A stretch of DNA of 64,000 nucleotides from Flavobacterium celericrescens. GTDB lineage: Bacteria; Bacteroidota; Bacteroidia; Flavobacteriales; Flavobacteriaceae. The notes under the pieces were generated by a model that saw nothing but the letters and a program-made list of their open reading frames with translations, did not search any database and was not told where the DNA came from. Location: assembly GCF_011392075.1 (NCBI RefSeq), contig NZ_JAAJBV010000001.1:186001-250000 (forward strand), written 5' to 3'. Of the stretch, positions 45,494-55,321 are shown in pieces; position 1 is the stretch's first letter, and every line of letters starts with the position of its first letter. The translations under genes were made by a program, and so were the position numbers.

Positions 45494-46684
45494 ATGAAAA
45501 CCAAACTACTATTGCTAATTTTATTAGCTACTAATGCGCTTTTTGCACAACGTACTAATGAATCACTTGAATCAAAAAAGATTGGAACAAGAACTTTTAC
45601 AGTGGTTACGCCGCCTTCTTACGAAACAAGTCCCGAAAAAAAATACCCTACATTAGTTTTATTGGATGGGGAATATTTACTAGATCCTTTTGAAGGTGTT
45701 TTAAAATATGGTAGTTATTGGGACGATTTACCTGAAATGATTATCATTGCTATTAACCAAAACAATGGAGAAACTCGTTTTGCTGATAGCGAATTTGATG
45801 AAGCAGGATTTCCATCTGGAACTGGGGCAAATTTCTTTGAATTTGTAGGGCAAGAATTGTATCCTTATGTTGAATCAAAATACAGAACACTTCCTTTTAG
45901 AGTAGTTGCAGGTCATGACACAACCGCTGGATTCTTAAATTTTTATTTATACAAAGACAACCCAATATTTAATGCCTACATTTCGTTAGCTCCAGAAATG
46001 GCACCAGCTATGGAAACTAGAGTAGCCGAGCGCTTGACAAAAATTACAAAACCAGTATTTTACTATCAAGCAACCGGTGAAAGTGATTTGCCAGAAATCA
46101 ATGAAAAAGCAACCGAATTAGACACAAATATTAAAGCGATTCCAAATCCAACTTTTAAATATCAAAACGATACTTTTAAAGGAGCATCACATTATTCTTT
46201 GGTTGCAAAAGCAATTCCTAATGCACTATATTTCATTTTTGATGGCTACCAACCTATTTCTATGGTAGAATTCCAAGACAAAATATTAAAATTAGAATCG
46301 GGCTATACTGATTATTTAATTAAAAAATATGATGATTTAAATACAAAATTAGGCCTACAAATTAAACCAAGACTATCCGATTTCAAAGCTATTGAAGCAG
46401 CTATTATGAAAAACAAAGCTTATGAGGATTTTCAAACGTTGTCTAATTATGCTAATAAACATTACCCAAAAACAATCTTAGGAACCTATCACCAAGCTAT
46501 GTACTATGAAAAAACAGGTAACTTTAAAAAAGCATTAAAAGAATATCAAAAAGCTTATACACAAGAAGAAATTAGAGAATTAACCAAAGATTATATGCTG
46601 AATAAAGCCGAAGCTTTAAAAGGGAAAGAAGACAAACCTACTGAAGAAGCTCCAGCAGAAACTCCAACAGAAAAAACAGAATAA
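45494..46684 (+). CDS. Secreted alpha/beta-hydrolase esterase (EsD-like) with TPR-like tail
   Basis: The ATG at 45494 gives 396 residues with a signal peptide ending ALFAQ (about residue 18); the upstream TTG at 45464 is rejected. The body fits the esterase D / Fes-like group: YPTLVLLDGEYLLD, ELYPYVESKYRTLPFRVVAGHDTTAGFL and the late HYS. The usual GxSxG elbow appears as GHDTTAG, so the nucleophile Ser is replaced; activity is doubtful. A C-terminal TPR-like helical part (about 300-375) and a Glu/Thr/Pro-rich tail follow. Periplasmic. Confidence 0.78.
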   Translation: MKTKLLLLILLATNALFAQRTNESLESKKIGTRTFTVVTPPSYETSPEKKYPTLVLLDGEYLLDPFEGVLKYGSYWDDLPEMIIIAINQNNGETRFADSEFDEAGFPSGTGANFFEFVGQELYPYVESKYRTLPFRVVAGHDTTAGFLNFYLYKDNPIFNAYISLAPEMAPAMETRVAERLTKITKPVFYYQATGESDLPEINEKATELDTNIKAIPNPTFKYQNDTFKGASHYSLVAKAIPNALYFIFDGYQPISMVEFQDKILKLESGYTDYLIKKYDDLNTKLGLQIKPRLSDFKAIEAAIMKNKAYEDFQTLSNYANKHYPKTILGTYHQAMYYEKTGNFKKALKEYQKAYTQEEIRELTKDYMLNKAEALKGKEDKPTEEAPAETPTEKTE

Positions 46685-46690
46685 AACAAA

Positions 46691-48052
46691 ATGAGTAAAG
46701 TAAAAACGGCTTTCTTTTGCCAAAACTGTGGCACCCAATATTCAAAATGGCAAGGTCAATGTAATGCTTGCAAAGAATGGAATACCATTGTAGAAGAATT
46801 GGTTCAAAAAGAAGAAAAAGTAGCTTGGAAAACCACTAGTGCTACTTCAAAAGCCGCAACCAAACCTTTACTGATTAAAGAAATAGATACCGCACAAGAA
46901 ATCCGATTGAACACAACAGATAACGAGTTGAATCGGGTTTTGGGTGGCGGATTGGTTCCGGGCTCCTTAACTTTATTAGGAGGCGAACCAGGAATTGGAA
47001 AAAGTACGTTGCTGTTGCAAATTGCTTTAAAACTACCTTACAAAACGCTTTATGTTTCGGGAGAAGAAAGCCAAAAACAGATTAAAATGCGTGCCGAACG
47101 CATTACTTCTAATGGCGATAATTGCTACATTTTAACCGAAACCAAAACCCAAAATATCTTCCGTCAAATTTTAGAAATTGAACCTGATATTGTGATTATC
47201 GATTCGATTCAAACTTTACATACCGATTATATTGAATCGTCTGCGGGAAGTATTTCTCAGATTAGAGAATGTACGGCTGAGTTGATAAAATTTGCCAAAG
47301 AAACCAACACTCCTGTTCTTCTAATCGGTCACATTACAAAAGACGGAACCATCGCTGGACCAAAGATTTTGGAACACATGGTCGATACGGTTTTACAATT
47401 TGAAGGCGACAGAAATCATGTTTACCGTATTTTACGTTCGTTGAAAAACCGTTTTGGTTCTACTGCCGAATTAGGTATTTACGAAATGCAAGGTTCGGGT
47501 TTGCGTGAAGTGGATAATCCTTCTGAAATTTTGATTTCACATAAAGACGAGCAACTTTCAGGAACGGCAATTGCTACCACTTTAGAAGGCATGCGTCCGT
47601 TGATGATTGAAATTCAGGCTTTAGTAAGCACCGCAGTTTATGGAACGCCACAACGCAGCACCACAGGTTACAACGCCAAACGCTTGAACATGATTTTAGC
47701 TGTTTTAGAAAAACGTGCTGGTTTCAGACTAGGCACCAAAGACGTATTCTTAAACGTAACGGGCGGAATTTCAGTTGAAGACACAGCAATTGATTTAGCG
47801 GTTGTGGCTGCTATTTTATCTTCAAACGAAGACATTGCTATTGCCGAAGGTTTTTGCTTTGCAGGAGAAGTAGGGCTTTCAGGCGAAATTAGACCCGTTA
47901 ACCGTATTGAACAACGCATTCAAGAAGCAGAAAAATTAGGATTTACCACGATTTTTGTTTCCAAACACAATAAAATTTCGTTGAAAAATACAGGAATCAA
48001 AATTGTTTTAGTGGCAAAGATTGAAGATGTGGTGAGTGAGTTGTTTGGGTAG
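46691..48052 (+). CDS. radA: DNA repair protein RadA
   Basis: The 453-residue protein helps process recombination intermediates as a branch-migration helicase. An N-terminal zinc finger has Cys10, 13, 24 and 27; the RecA-like ATPase has Walker A GEPGIGKST (98-106), the RadA-specific KNRFGST, and a C-terminal Lon-like domain (GGISVEDTAIDLAVVAAILSS). Length and motifs are normal. It follows the esterase by 6 bp; the accessory pair at 48128-49561 comes next. Confidence 0.97.
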   Translation: MSKVKTAFFCQNCGTQYSKWQGQCNACKEWNTIVEELVQKEEKVAWKTTSATSKAATKPLLIKEIDTAQEIRLNTTDNELNRVLGGGLVPGSLTLLGGEPGIGKSTLLLQIALKLPYKTLYVSGEESQKQIKMRAERITSNGDNCYILTETKTQNIFRQILEIEPDIVIIDSIQTLHTDYIESSAGSISQIRECTAELIKFAKETNTPVLLIGHITKDGTIAGPKILEHMVDTVLQFEGDRNHVYRILRSLKNRFGSTAELGIYEMQGSGLREVDNPSEILISHKDEQLSGTAIATTLEGMRPLMIEIQALVSTAVYGTPQRSTTGYNAKRLNMILAVLEKRAGFRLGTKDVFLNVTGGISVEDTAIDLAVVAAILSSNEDIAIAEGFCFAGEVGLSGEIRPVNRIEQRIQEAEKLGFTTIFVSKHNKISLKNTGIKIVLVAKIEDVVSELFG

Positions 48053-48127
48053 TTACGAAAAAAATGTTAAATTAGAAATATTATACATGTTTTTATATAA
48101 ATTTGTAAAACTAAATTAAATAGACTT

Positions 48128-48367
48128 ATGAAAGTAAACAAAATAAAAAATAGCTTGAGAAAAACTCTCAATATATTATTTTCAGGAGTTTCTTCAGAAT
48201 TTTCAACTGAGAATTCTTTAATTAGTGATGATGTTATGGAAATAATTAACAATCCTCAAGACAAGAAAAAACTTGATGATGCCGTAGAATATTTATTAAA
48301 TCATAAATCTGAAAAAACTTATGATTTAGAATTATCAAACCAAAAAATAACTATTTCATTAGGTTAA
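48128..48367 (+). CDS. Small protein of unknown function
   Basis: The 79-residue soluble protein is charged, with a lysine-rich N terminus (KVNKIKNSLRKTLN), a Ser/Glu stretch, then likely helices (DDVMEIINNPQDKKKLDDAVEYLLNH) and a short strand end. I recognise no family. The next gene starts three bases after its stop, so the two form a unit. It could be a partner or regulator of the membrane protein. Confidence 0.6.
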   Translation: MKVNKIKNSLRKTLNILFSGVSSEFSTENSLISDDVMEIINNPQDKKKLDDAVEYLLNHKSEKTYDLELSNQKITISLG

Positions 48368-48370
48368 AAT

Positions 48371-49561
48371 TTGGAAAATGTAGCATTAAATACAATATTT
48401 TATATCATGATATTTATATTTCCTGGCATTTTGTTCAGGAAATTTTATTTTGGAGGGGATTTTAATAAACAATTCCAACAAGGTAATTTAATGGAACGTT
48501 TCCTTTGGACTGTCTTTTTCAGTGTGATAATAATTTCTCTTTGTGTATTGTCCTTTATCTATCTAGAAAACCATACTAATTTTAAAATAGCAAATTATTT
48601 AACTTATGACACAATAAAGGATTTGTTTGAAAGCTTATCAAATAACAAACTTCCTGAAGAAACAGACAAAAACTCAAAAATATATTTAAACTTTCTTTAC
48701 CTTATTTTGTTAATATATCTAATTTCAGCAGTTTTTGGATACTTCTCATACAAAATAATTCGAATTCTAAACCTTGATGTTCATGTTCAATTTTTGAGAT
48801 ATAAAAATTATTGGCACTATTTATCAAGGTCAAAAAAAATAAATGGCAATCAATACTCCAACAATAAATACCTATATACTCAAGCTGATGTTTTAGTTCA
48901 AACAAATGAGAAAAATGAGTTATATGGTGGTTATCTACACAACTTTTATACTGATGCATCTACCAATAAATTGGAATGCATAGTTTTAAGAGATGCTTAT
49001 AAATTCATTACTAAAGATGTTAACGATTGTGAAGATATTGAGCAAGAAATAAAGGATGGCAAAAGTGATTATGAAGTCTATAAAAAATATAAAGAAAAAA
49101 CAGTATTCAAAAAAAACATAAAAGGAGATATCCTAACTTTATTTAATGAGAATATTATAAATATAAATTTAACTTATGTTGAATTAGTAAAAAGTAATCT
49201 AGAAAGAATTAGTAACATAAAAAATGTTATAGTTTTTACTTTCTATTTAATATTAGCCTTAACCATAATTATTCCTTGGATAATTGACCATGATTTAGTT
49301 TTTACTATTAAAAGAAAAATAATAATTAGCTTCTTGTTTTTCTGTTATTTAACTTTTATTAAAAATTATCTTTTTGAAGTTTTCAAAATCAAAAACAAAA
49401 ATAACGGTATTAAAAACTTTTTTCTTGGGTTTATTTTTTTCTTAATTCCCTTATTGTGGTTTTTTAAAATTATGACAGCATGGAAAGTATTGGGTTTATT
49501 AGTTTTATACTTTTTAATCCTTACAGGTTTTATTAACAATAATAAAACTAAATCAACCTAA
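48371..49561 (+). CDS. Multi-span membrane protein of unknown function, possibly DUF6338-like
   Basis: The 396-residue protein begins at a TTG three bases after the preceding stop; an in-frame ATG at 48407 is an alternative that would shorten the first span. Three spans lie in the first 130 residues (FYIMIFIFPGILF, FSVIIISLCVLSFIYL, FLYLILLIYLISAVFGYF), then a charged cytoplasmic-looking region of about 140 residues, and about four spans at the C terminus. This resembles the general layout of DUF6338-type proteins, but I am not sure. Its stop overlaps that of the convergent mfd by four bases. Confidence 0.6.
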   Translation: MENVALNTIFYIMIFIFPGILFRKFYFGGDFNKQFQQGNLMERFLWTVFFSVIIISLCVLSFIYLENHTNFKIANYLTYDTIKDLFESLSNNKLPEETDKNSKIYLNFLYLILLIYLISAVFGYFSYKIIRILNLDVHVQFLRYKNYWHYLSRSKKINGNQYSNNKYLYTQADVLVQTNEKNELYGGYLHNFYTDASTNKLECIVLRDAYKFITKDVNDCEDIEQEIKDGKSDYEVYKKYKEKTVFKKNIKGDILTLFNENIININLTYVELVKSNLERISNIKNVIVFTFYLILALTIIIPWIIDHDLVFTIKRKIIISFLFFCYLTFIKNYLFEVFKIKNKNNGIKNFFLGFIFFLIPLLWFFKIMTAWKVLGLLVLYFLILTGFINNNKTKST

Positions 49562-52500
49562 ATCCCCTCCAACAACTCCAACGCCTTATTTACCGACTTA
49601 ACATTATCAAAAGTCAGTAATAAACGTAAGCCGTTTTTGGTTTCTTTTTCTTTTATTTTACATACGTTGCCGTTGCGTTGCGCAAATTGTAGTACGTTCA
49701 TAAAACGATTACTTTGGTAAAAATCACTTTGTTGGTCGCCAATAAAATAGCCTATCATTTTGCCTTGTTTCATCATCAAACGTTCAATTCCCATTGCGGT
49801 GGCTTTCCATTTAATACGTACGCTATTTAGTAAAGCAATCGCTGGTTTTGGTAACGCACCAAAGCGGTCAATTAGTTTTTGTTCAAATTGTTGCAACGTG
49901 GCTTCGTCCTTAATTTGACTCAACTCGTTGTATAAATTCAAACGCTCGGTAATATTGTTGATGTATTCATCTGGGAACAGCAATTCAAAATCGGTATCAA
50001 TTTGGATGTCTTTGACAAATTCTTTGGTTTCGATGTCGTTTTCTTCTTGGTATAAATCTTTGAATTCGTTTTCTTTCAATTCTTCAATGGCTTCATTCAT
50101 GATTTTTTGGTAGGTATCAAAACCGATTTCGTTGATAAAACCACTTTGTTCGCCACCTAATAAATCGCCCGCACCACGAATTTCCAAATCCTTCATCGCA
50201 ATGTTGAAACCGCTTCCTAATTCGCTAAATTGTTCCAAAGCGGTAATACGTTTTTGCGCTTCACCTGTCATCATCGAATAGGGTGGTGTAATGAAATAAC
50301 AAAACGCTTTTTTATTACTTCGTCCCACACGACCACGCATTTGGTGTAAGTCAGACAATCCGAAATTATTGGCGTTATTGATGAAAATCGTGTTCGCATT
50401 CGGTACATCTAAACCACTTTCGATAATGGTGGTTGCGACCAAAACATCAAATTCACCTTCCATGAAAGCTAACATCAATTCTTCCAATTTTTTTCCATCC
50501 ATTTGACCGTGACCGATGCCTACTTTTGCTCCTGGCACCAAGCGTTGAATCATTCCAGCAACTTCTTTGATGTTTTCAATTCGGTTATTGATGAAAAAAA
50601 CTTGTCCACCACGCTGAATTTCATACGAAATTGCATCACGAATGGCTTCTTCGTTAAAACGAATCACGTGCGTTTCAATTGGATAACGATTTGGCGGAGG
50701 TGTAGTAATTACCGATAAATCTCGTGCCGCCATCAACGAAAACTGCAACGTTCTCGGAATTGGTGTTGCGGTTAATGTCAAGGTATCGACATTTGTAGCA
50801 ATAGTTTTCAATTTGTCTTTTACGTTGACACCGAATTTTTGTTCTTCGTCGATAATCAACAAACCTAAATCTTTAAACACAACATTTTTATTGACCAATT
50901 GATGTGTTCCAATTAAAATATCGACTTTCCCTTCTTGTAATTTTTGAAGTGTATCGGCTTTTTGTTTCGCCGTTCTAAATCGGTTCACATAACTTACGGT
51001 AACCGGCATATCTTTCAAACGTTCCGAAAACGTTCGGTAATGTTGATACGCCAAAATAGTAGTTGGCACTAAAACAGCAACTTGTTTTCCGTTATCTACC
51101 GCTTTAAAAGCAGCACGAATCGCCACTTCTGTTTTCCCGAAACCAACATCACCACAGACTAATCGGTCCATCGGACGTTCGTTTTCCATATCTGCCTTTA
51201 CATCGGCTGTTGCGGTAATTTGGTCGGGTGTATCTTCGTAAATGAACGAACTTTCTAATTCTTTTTGCAAATAGCTATCGGGTGCAAACTGAAAACCTTT
51301 GTCTAATCTTCGCTTCGCATACAACTGAATTAAGTTGAACGCAATATGTTTTACACGTGCTTTTGTTTTTTGTTTTAGGGTTTTCCATGCGGTACTTCCT
51401 AATTTGTAAATCTTTGGAGGCGCGCCATCTTTCCCATTGTATTTTGAGATTTTATGTAGCGAATGAATGCTCACATACACAATATCGTTATCGGCATAGA
51501 CCAATTTTATAGCTTCTTGCGTTTTGCCTTCGACTTGAATTTTCTGCAAACCTCCGAATTTTCCAATTCCGTGATCGATGTGCGTTACATAATCGCCAAC
51601 CGACAAGGAAGTCAATTCTTTTAACGTAATGGTTTGCTTTTTCGAATAGCCATTTTTAATAGAAAACTTATGGTAACGCTCAAAAATTTGATGATCCGTA
51701 TAACACGCAATTTGATTTTCTTCATCGATGAAACCTTCAAACAAAGGCAAAACCATCGTTTTATATTGTTTGCGAATGCTTTCGTGATTGGCTTCATCAA
51801 TATCTTCAAAAATATCATGAAAACGATTCGCCTGATTTTCGTTGGAACAACACAAATAATTTTTGTAACCGTTGAAATGATTTTCACTCAAATTATTCAA
51901 TAACAAATCGAATTGTTTGTTGAAAGACGGTTGCGGTTGTATGTGAAATTCGACTTTCTTATCAATTTTAAAAACCGCTTGATTGTTTAATTCAATTACC
52001 GAAAAATCAAGAGCACGTTTTAAAAACTGCTTTTGATTTAAGAATAATTCTTCTGGTTTTGCGTGTTGGATATCTTTGGATAATTTCTCGAAAGCTTCAT
52101 TGGCTTTGTCGAATAATTTATCTAATTGTTGTCCTAATAATTCGGTATTCTGAATCACTAAAACTGTTTTTTCATTGATATAATCTAGGAAACTTTCTCG
52201 GTTTTCTTGTAATAATTTATTTTCGACATTTGGAATGATTGAAATCTTTTTCAGCTTTTCAACTGACAATTGGGTTTCCACATCAAAACTTCTGATGCTA
52301 TCGACTTCGTTGCCGAAAAATTCAATTCGGTATGGATTATCATTGGAAAACGAAAACACATCGATAATTCCACCACGAACGGAAAATTCGCCCGGTTCGG
52401 TAACAAAATCAACTCGTTTGAAATTGTATTCAAATAAAGTTTCGTTGATAAAATCGATTGATAAATTATCGCCAACCGACAATTTCAAGGTGTTTTTCTC

Positions 52501-52911
52501 TAATTCTTTTCGAGTAACGACTTTTTCGAAAATGGCTTCAGCATACGAAACAATTATTGCTGGTTTTTTGCGCGAATTGATTCGATTTAAAACCTCAGCA
52601 CGTAAAAGTACATTTGCGTTGTCGGTTTCTTCAATTTGATAAGGTCTTCGGTACGAACTTGGGTAAAAAAGTACGTCTTCGGCATTAATTAATTGCTCCA
52701 AATCGTTTAAATAATAAGCCGCTTCTTCTTTATTACTGAATAAAATCAGGAAAGGAAGTTCAGATTTTTTAAACAGCGAATGTGCCACAAAAGACAACGA
52801 CGAGCCAACCAAACCCGTCATTTGAGACTTTTGGCGTGCTGCGAATGTACTTTCTAAAACGGCAATCTTTGGTGACTTATCGTAAATGGATAAAATGTCG
52901 GACTTGCTCAA
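49558..52911 (-). CDS. mfd: Transcription-repair coupling factor
   Basis: The 1117-residue ATPase removes RNA polymerase stalled at DNA damage and recruits UvrA. Parts in order: a UvrB-homology N-terminal module (about 1-300; DVLFYPSSYRRPYQ, GEFSVRGGIIDVFS), the CarD-like RNA-polymerase-binding domain (about 435-500; LSVGDYVTHIDHGIGKF), and the RecG-like helicase core with Walker A GDVGFGKTEVA, the DEEQ box IIDEEQKFG, LTATPIPRTLQ, and QMRGRVGRS, then the C-terminal TRCF domain. Full length. Confidence 0.97.
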   Translation of the reverse strand: MSKSDILSIYDKSPKIAVLESTFAARQKSQMTGLVGSSLSFVAHSLFKKSELPFLILFSNKEEAAYYLNDLEQLINAEDVLFYPSSYRRPYQIEETDNANVLLRAEVLNRINSRKKPAIIVSYAEAIFEKVVTRKELEKNTLKLSVGDNLSIDFINETLFEYNFKRVDFVTEPGEFSVRGGIIDVFSFSNDNPYRIEFFGNEVDSIRSFDVETQLSVEKLKKISIIPNVENKLLQENRESFLDYINEKTVLVIQNTELLGQQLDKLFDKANEAFEKLSKDIQHAKPEELFLNQKQFLKRALDFSVIELNNQAVFKIDKKVEFHIQPQPSFNKQFDLLLNNLSENHFNGYKNYLCCSNENQANRFHDIFEDIDEANHESIRKQYKTMVLPLFEGFIDEENQIACYTDHQIFERYHKFSIKNGYSKKQTITLKELTSLSVGDYVTHIDHGIGKFGGLQKIQVEGKTQEAIKLVYADNDIVYVSIHSLHKISKYNGKDGAPPKIYKLGSTAWKTLKQKTKARVKHIAFNLIQLYAKRRLDKGFQFAPDSYLQKELESSFIYEDTPDQITATADVKADMENERPMDRLVCGDVGFGKTEVAIRAAFKAVDNGKQVAVLVPTTILAYQHYRTFSERLKDMPVTVSYVNRFRTAKQKADTLQKLQEGKVDILIGTHQLVNKNVVFKDLGLLIIDEEQKFGVNVKDKLKTIATNVDTLTLTATPIPRTLQFSLMAARDLSVITTPPPNRYPIETHVIRFNEEAIRDAISYEIQRGGQVFFINNRIENIKEVAGMIQRLVPGAKVGIGHGQMDGKKLEELMLAFMEGEFDVLVATTIIESGLDVPNANTIFINNANNFGLSDLHQMRGRVGRSNKKAFCYFITPPYSMMTGEAQKRITALEQFSELGSGFNIAMKDLEIRGAGDLLGGEQSGFINEIGFDTYQKIMNEAIEELKENEFKDLYQEENDIETKEFVKDIQIDTDFELLFPDEYINNITERLNLYNELSQIKDEATLQQFEQKLIDRFGALPKPAIALLNSVRIKWKATAMGIERLMMKQGKMIGYFIGDQQSDFYQSNRFMNVLQFAQRNGNVCKIKEKETKNGLRLLLTFDNVKSVNKALELLEGI

Positions 52912-52932
52912 AATGAATTTTTTAATGGACTA

Positions 52933-52940
52933 CAAAAATA
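52933..52940 (-). promoter_or_regulatory. -7 box of mfd
   Basis: TATTTTTG on the minus strand matches TAnnTTTG, 21 bases before the mfd ATG and just past the terminator of the T9SS cargo gene. Confidence 0.5.
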
Positions 52941-52944
52941 AAAA

Positions 52945-52977
52945 AACCACTACGTTTTCAATAGAAAAGTAGTGGTT
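52945..52977 (-). terminator. Terminator of the lipoprotein-T9SS cargo transcript
   Basis: Perfect 9-bp arms AACCACTAC (52945-52953) and GTAGTGGTT (52969-52977) are followed on the minus strand by seven Ts, 18 bp after the stop at 52996. Confidence 0.88.
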
Positions 52978-52995
52978 ATATTACTGAAACGTTTG

Positions 52996-55302
52996 TTAAA
53001 AAACGAATTTCTTAGCAACGGTAACGTTATTTTCTAATGTTGTTTTAATAATTAGCGCCTGATTATTCGCTATTAAATCTGAAAGAACAACTTCTGAAGT
53101 GTTTATTTTATCTTTTGAAAGGACAATTCTTCCTAACATATCGTAAACTATTACACTTGTAATGTTTGATTTTGTTGAAACGATTTTTGGTTGATTATTC
53201 TCTTTGAAAACATATACTGAATTTTCATTTCCACTAAAATCATCATTAGATAATGATAAATCTTGATAATGCAATACAAAGCGCGAATCAAAAGTTCCAA
53301 TCGCTGTTGTAAAAGTATATGGACTTATTTTCAAATTATGATACGTTCCATTACTTGTGTCTTCTATGAAAACATCTTTATCATTAAAAAAAGTATCAAA
53401 ATGGTCAATTGCAATATCAAAGCTTCCATTTAATGTTGAAGTGTAGCCAATTGCTAACGTGTCGTCTATATCCCATGGGTAGGCTTTTCCGTTAATTGCA
53501 TAAGGTGCGGTTCCAATTAAAGTATAAAAACTAATGTAGGTTCCAGCAGCAGATGGCGCATCAATTCCGTTGTCAAAACCATCTGTTGCACCGTCTAAAT
53601 ATCCTAATGCCAATTGTTTAAAAGCACCTCCAGAATTGGTCATGTTTAACCACATGAAATAAAAGTCTGGGTCGGTTTGTGTGCTTGTATTAGCATTACT
53701 GTTTTTATAAAACTGAGTATTATTGTTTGCAACGCGCATTGAATTTGTAAAAGTTACATTTCCAGTTGCATTTGATTGTGCGAAAAAACCCTGACCTGCT
53801 GAAATATAAGCACTAGGAGAAGCTCCTCCTGAAACTGCCGCAACACCAATAAATTTGGTTCTTACTGCATAATCGTCTGCTGTAAATACATTGGCATTAA
53901 TTGGCGTATTATGTGTCCAGAAATAAAAAGAACCTAAGCTTGAATTATTTACCAAACTCACAACGCTAATTGCTGAAGGATATGGATTGCTTAAAAAATT
54001 ATAATTCCCCAAAGAAACATTATATGCTTCTACAGGAACAACTACATTTCCGTTATTTGGAACACCTACAAAAGCACCACTGAATATTTGTGGTGTAGAA
54101 GTATATCCTTGGGGAGCACGTATAGCATAACCTTTTCCAGGCGTCATTGCATTGAACTGATTTTCAATCACCCACTGATTTGATACTGCATTAAATGAAT
54201 AAAACTTGTCCCCTAATGTTAATGGTGAAAACACATTTAAAACCTGACCCACAACTGGCGAACCCCAGTAGGTGAATTCATATTGACGCATAGGAGCTGC
54301 ATCTCTTTTGTATGTAATATTTCCAACATTTACAGCACTTGCATTAGTTTGCAATAACGAAGCATTATTTTCAAAAATTAAATTGGAACCCGCATCAACA
54401 GTCACCGTATTTTCAACAGTTACTGTATGTGTTGCATTAATGGTAACAACTGCATTGTTTGTTACTGTTATAGAACAAGCATTGAATCCAGCTGTGGAAG
54501 CATAATTCCCTGTAAAAACAACATTTTTATTTGCGTTTGGTTCTCCCTTATCCCAAGATGTTCCGTTCCAAGTGGTTGTCATTGCGCAATTTTGAACTAC
54601 TAAATTATTTGCGTGGAGGTTATTCAAATCATTTCCTCCATCTGTATTTCCCACATATAATTTGAATCCTGAAAATTGTCCAGTGAGTATTCCTGAAGTA
54701 TAAACATCAGAACCTCTTGTAATAATAACTTCGTAAGCGTTTGTATCCGTTTGGTTCACTTGCAATTGAAAAACCGACGTCTGATTGTATGCCCAACCTA
54801 AATTAGCATTTGTTGTTGTTGCATACATATCTGAACCGACATTAAAATTAAATAATAAACCAAAATTTTGATCCATTAAATCAATTCCTTTGTATCCATT
54901 TCTGAAGGCAATTGCTAAATCTATTTTGAAAGATTGTCCTGGTAACAAATACTGTCTTCCTCCTACAGCTGGAGAACCTGTACTCGTTAAAAATCGTTGT
55001 GCATTTGCTTGTACAAAAGTACCCGATGGATTAGCATACATTGAAAATGAAGTTCCACTTGAGTTAATGTCTCCAAATCCTTGCCCTGATGAACTTCCTA
55101 AAAAATGCCCTGCAAAGTGTGTGGCATCAGTATTTTGTGTCCATAAATCCCAAGTTGAAAAACCTGTACCTGCATTGCTACCATTAGTCCAAGAGCCATA
55201 ATTTGAAGCATAATCAGAAAACAATGTGTTTTGAGCTGAACTAAACTGTAAGCACAATAAAGTTATAATTACTAAAAATCTATAGGGATGATTTTTTTTC
55301 AT
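52996..55302 (-). CDS. Large secreted protein with T9SS type A sorting domain
   Basis: The 768-residue protein has a signal peptide (cleaved near SSAQN, residue 23). A beta-sandwich region near the start (DYASNYGSWTNGSNAGTGFSTW and the following 200 residues) looks lectin- or choice-of-anchor-like, followed by Thr/Val/Asn-rich strands (ITVTNNAVVTINATHTVTVE) like a beta-helix, and another beta-rich body. The last 80 residues (from VYVFKENNQPKI through VIVYDMLGRIVLSKD to VAKKFVF) are the sorting domain for T9SS export. No enzymatic motif. It is 19 bp downstream of a small lipoprotein gene. Confidence 0.87.
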   Translation of the reverse strand: MKKNHPYRFLVIITLLCLQFSSAQNTLFSDYASNYGSWTNGSNAGTGFSTWDLWTQNTDATHFAGHFLGSSSGQGFGDINSSGTSFSMYANPSGTFVQANAQRFLTSTGSPAVGGRQYLLPGQSFKIDLAIAFRNGYKGIDLMDQNFGLLFNFNVGSDMYATTTNANLGWAYNQTSVFQLQVNQTDTNAYEVIITRGSDVYTSGILTGQFSGFKLYVGNTDGGNDLNNLHANNLVVQNCAMTTTWNGTSWDKGEPNANKNVVFTGNYASTAGFNACSITVTNNAVVTINATHTVTVENTVTVDAGSNLIFENNASLLQTNASAVNVGNITYKRDAAPMRQYEFTYWGSPVVGQVLNVFSPLTLGDKFYSFNAVSNQWVIENQFNAMTPGKGYAIRAPQGYTSTPQIFSGAFVGVPNNGNVVVPVEAYNVSLGNYNFLSNPYPSAISVVSLVNNSSLGSFYFWTHNTPINANVFTADDYAVRTKFIGVAAVSGGASPSAYISAGQGFFAQSNATGNVTFTNSMRVANNNTQFYKNSNANTSTQTDPDFYFMWLNMTNSGGAFKQLALGYLDGATDGFDNGIDAPSAAGTYISFYTLIGTAPYAINGKAYPWDIDDTLAIGYTSTLNGSFDIAIDHFDTFFNDKDVFIEDTSNGTYHNLKISPYTFTTAIGTFDSRFVLHYQDLSLSNDDFSGNENSVYVFKENNQPKIVSTKSNITSVIVYDMLGRIVLSKDKINTSEVVLSDLIANNQALIIKTTLENNVTVAKKFVF

Positions 55303-55321
55303 TTTGTAACTATTTAATATG

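Noticed and set aside
52235..52639. Plus-strand open frame of 134 codons inside mfd
   Set aside because: Antisense shadow of the UvrB-like module; it is Ser-rich as expected from the opposite strand of this coding sequence.
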